64,000 bases of DNA from Prunus persica (taxonomy: Eukaryota > Streptophyta > Magnoliopsida > Rosales > Rosaceae): assembly GCF_000346465.2 (NCBI RefSeq), contig NC_034012.1:20981567-21045566 (forward strand). Direction: 5' to 3'. The position numbers were made by a program, and so were the translations under genes. Shown one piece after another: positions 47,806-59,200 of the stretch. Within the stretch, counting starts at the first letter, position 1, and the number at the start of each line of letters is the position of its first letter. The notes beneath the pieces were generated by a model. The model ran no database searches and had not been told where the DNA came from. It saw only the letters and a program-made list of their open reading frames with translations.

Positions 47806-50230
47806 TGTTCACCCGTTTTGTTTTTACTCCTGTGATGAAAGGGCAAAGTTCCCCATTGCCTTGAAAACCATTGACTGGTCAACAAGCCAACTTTCTTTGG
47901 TGTGCGAGTGTGCCACTGCTAGCAATAAAAAATCCTAACAGACTTCTTTGAAATAGATAACTTGCGCCCTAAGTTACTGATTTCTAAATAAGCGATTGTG
48001 AATTTGGGTGAGGAATATCTCCCAAGTAAGTTCTTTTCCTGCCTCAGACTGGTGAGGACTTCATAATTTATCACAGCATAGAATTGGTAGTTCTGGCCAG
48101 AATATATGATAATAAAGTGGACTGTTTTAGGCAGAACTCCCATTTACAAAATTAAAAAGGGAGAAATCAACTCTAGAAAGACAAAACGATGGCTGGAATC
48201 CCATTTCTGCCTGGGTAGAAACTTTTGATCTGGACTGGACTGAGTATGCCTGTGCTGGACTGAGCAGTTAACAACTTCAACTGCTTAGCTTCAGCTGTAA
48301 ATCGATACCAAAGTTCAATTTTGGCAGAGCTTAAATCTACTTCAAGCCTTAGGAGGCTTTTGAGCGGGCATAACTGCGGCTTATTCAATCTGAAGGAGCA
48401 GAAGTGGCTGGACTTGAGGACTTAATAAGCTGGAACTGCACTTAAAATTTGTTGACGTTTTCATATTTGTGAAAACTCAAACTCTTCTTGTCATGGCTTT
48501 TGCTGAACCAAATTTGTAACGAGAGAAGTCTCGCTTTGAATGACTTATTTCTCTAAGTCTGAACTTTGGAAGTTCTGATCTATAGCTGGCTTCTTTTGTG
48601 GCTCAAATGAGCTTTTTGGTTGCTCCAGTTTGTTTGAAGGTTCTCAGTGATCAAGTGATCATTTTGGGTTTTTTGCCTTTGGTTGATTTTTTGATTGTTT
48701 GATTGATTATTCAATTTTTTGTGTCTTTGCTCTGTTCACCCTCTCTTTATATTTATAAGAAATGTTTTGGAGTAGGGTTTCTTTCTTTTAATAAGGGGCG
48801 GCAAATTTCTCAAAAGATCTTTTATTTTTTAAATACAAAGAAGAAGGGGTTTTTATCAATTCTGGCAGATAGGCTCTCAATAGTCAGTTCTTTTAAGACC
48901 AATCACTTCTCTGGTTTTTGGAAGAGAACCTAACCCCTCTTTAATTCCAACTGCCCCTTTGTGAGAGCTCAAACCGTGATGTTCAGTTTGCTTTTCTAGT
49001 TTGAACAACTCCCTGTTTTCTTGCTTATCTCTTTTTGAGAACCTTAGCCTGCGTATCCCTTGAAAGATGGTGCTTTCTTTGGAGTAGAAACAATTTCTCT
49101 GAATATATAAAAGGGTTTTGATCTTCCAGTGGCAGAGATTTCAGAGACGTCCCTTCTTTTTGCCTGCCTCTGTCAACTCTTTATCAACCCAGTTGAAATT
49201 TTTGACTTTCCTAAAAAAGATTCACGTGGGTCTGTTTCCTTTTGGGCTCCTTCTTCTCTTTTAATCATGCTCAAGCCTTTTTTATTTTTTTGGAGACATG
49301 GGCTGCTTACTTTTTTTCTTTTTCGAGGCCCAAGTTTATTTGTAGAGTCCAGATTGCTTGGGCCCTGTGGTTTGCCTTTGTTGTTTTTGGGCGTTTGGGC
49401 TAGGTGTGCCAAATTAGGCCCAAACAATGCAGAGAGCATTGCTTTGGCGCAAAGCCAGCAAGAGAATCCAAGGGCAAAGCTGACTAGTTCAGAGTTAGCC
49501 CTTTTCGAGGATACAGAGGCAGAGCATTCCACTGCCATTCTAGCATCTGAGGAGCAGGCAGAGCAATCTGCATCAGAGCTTGTGGAGCAGGCAGAACTAC
49601 CTGTTGCATTTCCAAAAGCAGGAGTGGAAGTGGCTGCTACTGTTCCTGACCTTGTGGTAATTTTTATTTTAACTCTGTCTCCCTGTTTCCTGCAATTCTG
49701 TCCTGTCTTCGCTTTTCAACTGTTAGTCTTTTCAGGTAGAAGTGCCTAGATCTGCTAGTGTTCTGGCAACGATGACCAGCCCTCTGAAGCCTCCAATTGT
49801 TGCTGTAAGTGCTTACTCATTTGTGGATCTTCCTTTTAGTTTCAACGTCTCGTGTAGAACTGACTTGAGCTCTTCTTGCAGATGCCCATTCATTCCTTTC
49901 CAAGCTCCTCTGCCACTGCTTCCTTTGCTGACCCAGAGATGGCAGAATTTGAAGCCATGGACCTAGATGCCCTCTATCAACTCTTTATCAACCCAGTTGA
50001 AATTTTTGACTTTCCTAAAAAAGATTCACGTGGGTCTGTTTCCCTTTGGGCTCCTTCTTCTCTTTTAATCATGCTAAAGCCTTTTTCCTTTTTCGGGAGC
50101 CATGGACTACTTGCTTTTTTTCTTTTTCGAGGCCCAAGTTTATTTGTAGACTCCAGACTGCTTGGGCCCTGCGGTTTGCCTTTGTTATTTTTGGGCTTTT
50201 GGGCTGGGTGTGCCAAATTAGGCCCAAACA
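47806..50230 (-). repeat. Tat right (5') LTR, internally rearranged
   Basis: 47806-49426 matches the left LTR from 16145 to its GGCCCAAAC end. 49427-49978 matches the first part of the antisense gene (left copy 37324-37871). At 49979 it jumps back to a second copy of the LTR segment 49167-49426, which ends in GGCCCAAACA at 50230, next to the TSD ATTTC. The order is therefore A-B-A'. Confidence 0.8.
49403..49978 (+). pseudogene. Second, truncated copy of the antisense coiled-coil gene
   Basis: Exons equivalent to 37311-37553 and 37633-37701, plus the first ~70 bases of the third exon (MPIHSFPSSSATASFADPEM), with the same splice sites. A possible acceptor, GGGCTAG|GTGTGCC, lies at 49402. The copy stops abruptly at CTAGATGCCC and joins LTR sequence, so the coiled-coil exon is lost. 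Confidence 0.75.
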
Positions 50231-53200
50231 ATTTCACTCAAAACTCAGCATATGACTCCTCCCACCATATTATGATGTTCCCCAAGTTTTGGACTCAATC
50301 CGATATCAATTGGTCAAAAAAATTGGATTATTCATGTTCGTACGAAGTTCGTTCTCTAACGGCGTGGTTGGTGTATTTCATAGTATTTGCTATTGGATTT
50401 CACTCAAAACCCACCAAATGACTCCTCCCACTATATTATGATCTTCTACAAGTTTGGGACTCAATCCGATATCGAATGGTCCGTGAAATCGGACAATTCA
50501 GGTTTCTATGAAGTTCGTTACGAAATGGAGTGATTAGTGTATTGCATAGTTTTAGCCATTGGATTTCACTCAAAACTCACCAAATGACTCCTCCCACCAT
50601 ATTATGATGCTGACCACGTTTTGGGCTCAATCCGATATCGATTGAAACAAGAAATCGGACAATTCAAGTTCGTACGAAGTTCGTTCATAAAATGGAGTTG
50701 TCGGTGTACTGGAACGTTTTAAAGATGGGATTTCACTCAAAACAAGCCAAATGACTCCTCCCATCATATTATGATGTTGACCAAGTTTTGGGCTCAATCC
50801 GATGTCAATTGAACCAAGAAATTGGATAATTCAAGTTCGTGCGAAGTTCGTTCATCAAATCGAGTTGTTGGTGTATGGCGTAGTTTTAGCGATTGGTTTT
50901 CACTCAAAACTCACCAAATAACTCCTCCCACCATATTATGATGTCGACCAAGTTTGGGTTTAATCCGATATCGATTGCCCAATGAAAATGGCCAATTCAA
51001 GTTCGTAAGAAGTTCGTTCCTTAAATGGAGTGGTTGGTGTATTGCATAGTTTTTGCGATTGGATTTCACTCAAACTCACCAAATGACTCCTCCCACAATA
51101 TTATGATGTTGACCAAGTTTTGGGCTCAATCCAATATCGATTGCCCAATGAAATTGGACAATTCATGTTCGTACGAAGTTCGTTTCGTAAATGAAGTGGT
51201 TGGTGAATTGCATAGTTTTAGCGGTTGGATTTCACTCAAAACTGACCAAATGACTCCTCCCACCATATTATGACGTTGACCAAGTTTTGGGCTTAATCTG
51301 ATATCTATTGAACAACGAAATTGGACAATTAAAGTTCGTACGAAGTTCGTTCAGTAAATGGAGTGGTTGGTGCATTGCATAGTTTTAGCGATTGGATTTC
51401 ACTCAAAACTCACCAAATGACTCCTCCCACCATATTATGATGTTGACCAAGTTTTGGGCTCAATCCGATATCGATTGCCCAATGAAGTTGGACAATTCAA
51501 GTCCGTAAGAAGTTCGTTCTGTAAATGGAGTGGTTGGTGTATTGCATAGTTTTAGTGATTGGATTTCAATCGAAACACACCAAATGACTCCTCCCACCAT
51601 ATTATGATGTTGACCAATTTTGGGCTCAATCCGATATCGATTGAACCAAGAAATCTTACAATTCAAGTTCGTATCAACTTCGTTCATCAAATGGACTTGT
51701 TGGTATATTGCATAGTTTTAGTGATTGGATTTCACTCAAAACTCACCAAATGACTCTTCCCACCATATTATGATATTGACCAAGTTTTGGCCTTAATCCC
51801 ATATAGACTGCCCAGTGAAATTGGGCAATTCAAGTTCATACGAAGTTCGTTCAACAAATGCTGTGGTTGGTGTATTGCATAGTTTTAGATATTGTATTTC
51901 ACTCAAAACTCACCAAATGACTCCTCCCACCATATTATGATGTTCACCAAGTTTTGGGCTCAATCCGATATCCATTGCCCAATGAAATTGGATAATTCAA
52001 GTTCGTACGAAGTTCGTTCTGTATACGGAGTGGTTGGGGTATTGCTTAGTTTTAGCATTTGAATTTCACTCAAAACTCACCAAATGACTCCTCCCGCCAT
52101 ATTATGATGTTGACCAAGTTTTGGGCTCAATCCGATATTGATTGCCGAATGATATTGGACAATTCAAGTTCGTACAAAGTTCGTTCCGTAAATGGAGTGG
52201 TTGGTGTATTGCATAGTTTTAGCGATTGGATTTCCCTCAAAACTCACCAAATGACTCCTCCCACCACATTATGATGTTGACTAAGTTTTGGGCTCAATCC
52301 GTTATCGATTGCCCAATGAAATGGGACAATTCAAGTTCGTACGAAGAGCGTTCAGTAAATGGAGTGGTTGGTGTATTGCATAGTTTTAGCGATTGGATTT
52401 CACTCAAAACTTACCAAATGACTCCTCCCACCATATTATGATGTTGACCAAGTTTTGGGCTCAATCTAATATCGATTGAACCAAGAAATCGGACAACTCC
52501 AGTACGTACGAAGTTCGTTCTATAAATGGAGTGGTTCATGTATTGCATAGTTTTAGAGATTGGATTTCACTCAAAACTCACCAAATTACTCCTCCCACCA
52601 TATTATGACGATGACCAAGTTTTGGGCTCAATCCGATATCGATTGGCCCAATAAATCGGATAAAATTCAATTTCGTACGAAGTTCGTTTATAAAATGGAG
52701 TTGTCGGTGTACTGGAACGTTTTAAAGATTGGATTTCACTCAAAACTAGCCAAATGACTCCTCCCACCATATTATGATGTTGACCAAGTTTTGGGCTCAA
52801 TCCGATGTCAATTGAACCAAGAAATTGGACAATTCAAGTTCGTGCGAAGTTCGTTCATCAAATCGAGTTGTTGGTGTATTGCGTAGTTTTAGCGATTGGT
52901 TTTCACTCAAAACTCACCAAATAACTCCTCCCACCATATTATGATGTCGACCAAGTTTGGGTTTAATCCGATATCGATTGCCCAATGAAAATGGCCAATT
53001 CAAGTTCGTACGAAGTTCGTTCCGTAAATGGAGTGGTTGGCGTATTGCATAGTTTTTGCGATTGGATTTCACTCAAACTCACCAAATGACTCCTCCCACA
53101 ATATTATGATGTTGACCAAGTTTTGGGCTCAATCCGATATCGATTGCCCAATGAAATTGGACAATTCATGTTCGTACGAAGTTCGTTTCGTAAATGAAGT

Positions 53201-56200
53201 GGTTGGTGAATTGCATAGTTTTAGCGGTTGGATTTCACTCAAAACTGACCAAATGACTCCTCCCACCATATTATGATGTTGACCAATTTTTGGGCTCAAT
53301 CTGATATCAATTGAACCAAGAAATCTTACAATTCAAGTTCGTACGAAGCTCGTTTATCAAATGGAGTTGTTGGTGTATTGCATAGTTTTAGAGATTGGAT
53401 TTCACTCAGAACTCACCAAATGACTGCTCCTACCATATTATGATGTTGACCAAGTTTTGGGCTCAATCCGATATCGATTGAACCATGAAATCGGACAAAT
53501 CAATTTCGTATGAAGTTCGTTCATCAAATGGAGTTGTTGGTGTATTGCATAGTTTTAGAGATTGGATTTCCCTCAAAACTCACCAAATGACTCCTCCCAC
53601 CATATTATGATGTTCACCAGTTTTCGGCCCAATCCGATATCGATTGAACCACGAAATCAGACAGTTCAATTTCGTACGAAGTTCGCTCATCAAAGGGAGT
53701 TGTTGGTGTATTGCATAGTTTTAGCGATTGGATTTCACTTCAAACTCGCCAAATAACTCCTCCTCCCATATTATGATGTTGACCAAGTTTTGGGCTCAAT
53801 CTGATATCGATTGCACCAACAAATCGGACAATTCAAGTTCGTACGAAGTTCGTTCAATAAATGGAGTGGTTGGTGTATTGCATAGTTTTAGAGATTGGAT
53901 TTCACTCAAAACCCACCAAATGACTCCTCCCACCATATTATGACTTGACCAAGTTTTGGGCTCAATCCAATATCAATTGAACCATGAAATCGGACAATTC
54001 AGTTTCGTATGAAGTTCATTCATCAAATGGAGTTGTTGGTGAATTGCATAGTTTTAGAGATTGGATTTCACTGAAAACTCACCAAATAATTCCTCCCACC
54101 ATATTATGATGTTAACAAAGTTTTGAGCACAATCCCATATCGATTGCCCAATGAAATTGGACAATTCAAGTTCGTACGAAGTTTGTTCCGTAAATGGAGT
54201 GGTTGGTGTATTGCAAAGTTTTAGCGATGGGATTTCACGCAAAACTCACCAAAAGACTCCGCTCATAATATCTGTAAATGGAGTGGTTGGTGTATTCCAT
54301 AGTTTTAGCGGTTGGATTTCACTCAAAACTAACCAAATGACCCCTCCCACCATATTATGATGTTGACCAAGTTTTGGGCTCAATTCGATATCGATTGAAC
54401 CATGAAATCGGACAATTCAATTTTGTACGAAGTTCGTTCATCAAATGGAGTTGTTGGTGTATTCCATAATTTTAGTGATTCGATTTCGCTCAAAACTCTC
54501 CAAATGACTCTTCCCACCATATTATGATGTTCACCAAGTTTTGGGTTCAATCCGATATCGATTGCCCAATGAAATTGGATAATTGAGGTTTGTACAAAGT
54601 TCGTTCCATAAATGGAGTGGTTGGTGTATTGCATAGTTTTAGCGATTGGATTTCATTCAATACTCACCAAATAACTCCTCCCACCATATTATGATGTTGA
54701 CCAAGTTTTGGGCTCAATTCGATATCGATTGAACCATGAAATCGAACAATTCAATTTCGTACGAAGTTCGTTCATCAAATGGAGTTGTTCGTGTATTGCA
54801 TAGTTTTAGTGATTGGATTCCACTCAAAACTCACCAAATGACTCCTCCCACCATATTATGATGTTGACCAAGTTTTGGGCTCAATCCGATATCGAGTGCC
54901 CAATGAAATTGGATAATTCTAGTTCGAGCGAAGTTCGTTCTGTAAATGGATTGTTGGTGTATTGCACAGTTTTGGAGATTGGATTTCACTCAAAACTCTC
55001 CAAATGACTCCTCCCACCATATTATGATGTTGACCAAGTTTTGGGCTCAATCCGATATCGATTGCCCAATGAAATGGGACAATTCAAGTTCGCACGAAGT
55101 TTGTTCCGTAAATGGAGTGGTTGGTGTTTTGCATAGTTTTAGCTATTGGATTTCACTCAGAACTCACCAACTGACTGCTCCCACCATATTATTTTGTTGA
55201 CCAAGTTTTCGACTCAATCCGATATCGGTTGAACCAAGAAATCGAACAATTCAAGTCCGAATGAAGCTCGTTCATCAAATGGAGTTGTTGGTGTAATGCA
55301 TAGTTTTAGCAATAGGATTTCTCCCAAAACTCACTAAATGACTCCTCCCACCATATTATGATGTTGACCAAGTTATGGGCGCAATCTGATATCGATTAAA
55401 CCAAGAAATCAGACAATTCAGGTACGTACGAAGTTCATTTCGTAACTGGAGTGGTTGGTGTATTGCAAAGTTTTAGCGATTGGATTTCACTCAAAACTCA
55501 CCAAACGACTCATCCCACCATATTACGATGTTGACCAAATTTTGGGCTCAATCCGATATCGATTGCCTAATGAAATGGGACAATTCAAGTTTGTACGAAG
55601 TTCGTTCTGTAAATGGTGTGGTTGGTGTATTGTATAGTTTTAGCAATTGGATTTCACTCAAAACTCTCCAAATGACTCCTCCCACCATATTATGATGTTG
55701 GCCAAGTTTTGTGCCCAATCCGATATCGATTGAACTAAGAAATCTGGCAATTCGAGTTCGTACGAAATTCGTTCTGTAAATGGTTTGGTTGGTGTATTTC
55801 ATAGTTTTAGCAATTGGATTTCACTCAAAACTCACCAAATGACTCCTCCCACCATATTATGATGTTGACCAAGTTTTGGGCCCAACCCGATATCGATTGA
55901 ACCAAGAAATCTAACAATTCAAGTTCGTACGAAGTTCATTCCGTAAGTGGAATGGTTGGTGTATTGCATAGTTTTTGCGATTGGATTTGACTCAAAACTC
56001 ACCGAACAACTCATCCCACCATATTACGATGTTGACCAAATTTTGGGCTCAATCCGATATCGATTGCCTAATGAAATGGGACAATTCAAGTTCGTACGAA
56101 GTTCGTTCTGTAAATGGAGTGGTTGGTGTATTGCATAGTTTTAGCCATTGGATTTCACTCAAAACTCACCAAAAGACTCCTCCCACTATATTATGATGTT
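50231..56200 (-). repeat. 166-bp satellite block 4a: mostly a distinct subfamily
   Basis: About 36 monomers in orientation B. After two standard copies, monomers from about 50590 to 56200 share private features: GTTGACCAAGTTTTGGGCTC instead of GTTCCCCAAGTTTTGGACTC; ATTGCCCAATGAAAT or ATTGAACCAAGAAAT instead of ATTGGTCCATGAAAT; TTTTAGCGATTGG; and GTAAATGGAG or CATCAAATGGAGTTG. A truncated monomer lies near 54270. Confidence 0.92.
50640..53293 (-). repeat. ~2.0-kb spaced duplication in the satellite subfamily
   Basis: About 650 bp (four monomers) at 50640-51290 recurs at 52643-53293, offset 2,003 bases (about 12 monomers). Shared private variants include TCGGTGTACTGGAACGTTTTAAAG (50701 and 52704) and GTTTCGTAAATGAAGTGGTTGGTGAATTG. 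Confidence 0.85.
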
Positions 56201-59200
56201 ACCTAAGTTTTGGACTCAATCCGATATCGATTGGTCCACGAAATCGGCTAATACAGGTCCGTTCGAAGTTCGTTCTAAAATGGAGTGATTGGTGTATTGT
56301 ATAGTTCAAGAGATTGGATTTCATTCAAAACCCACCAAATGACTCCTCCCAGAATATTATGATGTTCCTCAAGTTTTGGACTCAATCCGATATCGATTGT
56401 CCATGAAATTGGACAATTCAGGTTCGTACGAAGCTCGTTCTGAAATGAAGTAGTTGGTGTATTGCTTTGTTTTAGCCATTGGATTTCGCTCAAAACTCAC
56501 CAAAGGACTCCTCCCACCATACTATGATGTTCCCCAAGTTCAGGGCTGAATTCGAGATCGATTGGTCCAAGAAATTGGACTATTCAAGTCCGTACAAAGT
56601 TCATTCTCTAACAGAGTGGTTGGTGTATTTCACCGTTTTTGCTATTGGATTTAATTCAAAACCGACCAAATGACTCCTCCCACTATATTATGATGTTCCC
56701 CAAATTTCGTACTCAATCCGATATCGATTGGCCCCTGAAATTGGGCAATTCAGATTCGTACGAAGTTCATTATGAAATGGAGTGGTTGGTGTATTGCATT
56801 GTTTTAGCCGTTGGATTTCACTCAAAACTCACCAAATGACTCCTCCCACCATATTATGACGTTCCCCAAGTTTTTGATCTAATCCGATATCAATTCGTCC
56901 ACGAAATCAGACAATTCAGTTTCATACGAAGTTCATTCTGAAATGGAGTGGTTGGTGTATTGCATTGTTCTAGAGATTGGATTTCACTAAAAACCCAACA
57001 AATGACTCTTTCCACTATATTATGATGTTCCCCAAGTTTTGGACTCAATCCGATATCGATTGGTTCATGAAATTGGACAATTCAGGTTCGTAAGAAGTTC
57101 GTTCTGAAATGGAGTGGTTGGTGTATTGCATAGTTCTAGAGATTCGATTTCACTGAAAACCCACCAAATGACTCCACCCACTAAATTAAGATGTTCCCCC
57201 AGTTCTGGACTAAAGCTGATATCATTTGGTTCATGAAATCGGAGAATTCAGGTTCGTACGAAGTTCGTTATGAAATGGAGTGGTTTGGTGTACTGCATAG
57301 TTTTAGATATTGGATTTTACTCAAAACTCAGCAAATGACTCCTCCCACCATATTATGATGTTCCAGAAGTTTTGGGCTCAATCCGATATCGATTGGTTCA
57401 TGAAATTGGACAATTCAGGTTCGTACGAAGTTCATTATGAAATGGAGTGGTTGGTGTATTGCATAGTTCTAGAGATTGGATTTCACTGAAACCCACCAAA
57501 TGACTCCTCCCACTATATTATGATGTCCCCCCAGTTTTGAACTAAAGCTGATATCGTTTGGTTCATGAAATCAGACAATTCAAGTTCGTACGAAGTTCGT
57601 TATGAAATGGAGTAGTTGGTGTACTACATAGTTTTAGCCATTGGATTTCACTCAAAACTCGCCAAATGACTCTTCCCACCATATTATGATGTTCCCTAAG
57701 TTTTGGACTAAATTCGATATCAATTGGTCCCTGAAATCGGACAATTCAGGTTCATATGAAGTTCGTTCTCAAATGAAGTGGTAGGTGTATTGCATTGTTT
57801 TAGCCATTGGATTTCACTCAAAACTCCCAAAATGACTCCTCCCACTATATGATGATGTTCACCAAATTTCGAACTCAATCCGATATCGATTGGTCCCTGA
57901 AATTGGGCAATTCAGATTCGTACGAAGTTCATTATAAAATGGAGTGGTTGATGTATTGCATAGTTTTTGCCGTTGGATTTCACTCTAAACCCACCAAATG
58001 ACTCCTGCCACAATATTATCATGTTCCCCAAGTTTTGGACTCAATCAAATATTGACACGTCCATGAAATCCGACAATTCAGGTTCGTACTAAATTCATTC
58101 TGAAATGGAGTGGTTGGTGTATTGCATAGTTCTAGAGATTGGATTTCCCTGAAAACCCACCAAATGACTCCTCCCACTAAATTTTGATGTTCCCCAAGTT
58201 TTGGCCTCAATCCGAAATCGATTGGTCCATGAAATTGGACAATTCAGGTTCGTACGAAGTTCGTTATGAAATGGAGTGGTTGGTGTTTTGCATAGTTTTA
58301 TCCATCGGATTTCACTCAAAACTCACCAAATGACTCCTCCCACCATATTATGATGTTCCTCAAGTTTTGGACTCAATCCGTAATCGATTCGTCCATGAAA
58401 TCGTACAATTCAGGTTCGGACGAAGTACATTCTGAAGTGGAGTGGTTGGTGTATTGTATAGTTCTAGAGATTGGATTTCACTCAAAACTCCCCAAATGAC
58501 TCCTCCCACAATATTATGATGTTCCCTAAGTTTTGGACTCAATTCGATATTGATTGGTCCACGAAATTGGACAATTCAGGTTCGTTCCAAGTTCGTTCTT
58601 AAAATGGAGTGGTTGGTGTATTATATAGTTCTAGAGATTGGATTTCACTCAATACTCACCAGTTGACTCCTCCCGTCATATTATGTTGCTCCCCATGTTG
58701 TGTACTCAATCCGATATCGATTGGTCCATGAAATCGGACAATTCAGGTTCGTACGAAGTTCGTTCTAAAATGCAGTGGTTGGTGTATTGCATAGTTTTGG
58801 CAATTGGATTTCACTAAAAACACTACTCCCACAACATTATAATGTTCCCCAAGTTTTGGACTCAATCCGATATCGATTGTTCCAGGAAATTGGATATTTG
58901 AGGTTCTTACGAAGTTCGTTCTTAAATGGAGTGGTTGGTGTATTGCATAGTTCTAGAGATTGGATTTCACTCAAAACCCACCAAATGACACCTCCCACCA
59001 TATTATGATGTTCCCCAAGTTTTGGACTCAATCCTATATCGATTGGTCCATGAAATTGGACAATTCAGGTTCGTACGAAGTTCGTTATCAAATGGACTGG
59101 TTGGCGTATTGCGTAGTTCTAGAGATTGAATTTCACTCAAAACCCACCAAATGACTCCTTCCACCATATTATGATGTTCCCCAAGTTTTGGACTCAATCC

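Larger units (their letters stand above)
16145..50230 (-). mobile_element. Ty3/gypsy Tat-type retrotransposon, nested host of three other elements
   Basis: The block begins TGTTCACCCG and ends GGCCCAAACA. ATTTC flanks both ends (16140-16144 and 50231-50235), and joining the flanks restores one continuous satellite monomer. Coding sense is minus: 5' LTR at the right (from 47806), primer-binding-site-like TGGCACGCCCAGTGGGAC after it, then gag, protease, RT, RNase H, second RNase H and integrase, a polypurine tract at about 38671-38695, and the 3' LTR at the left. The second RNase H domain is the hallmark of the Tat lineage. Subtracting the CACTA, chromovirus and solo-LTR insertions leaves about 12 kb of own sequence. 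All its reading frames are broken. Confidence 0.9.

Noticed and set aside
47806..49426. Tat LTR of 1.6 kb ending at GGCCCAAACA
   Set aside because: Kept as the alternative. No polypurine tract lies beside that position in the left copy, whereas one lies beside 38670 directly after pol.
49129..49749. A 206-codon plus-strand frame in the right Tat LTR
   Set aside because: Only its last part matches the spliced antisense gene. The upstream part is LTR sequence rich in Phe and Leu, without homology I recognise, and it reads through an intron donor.
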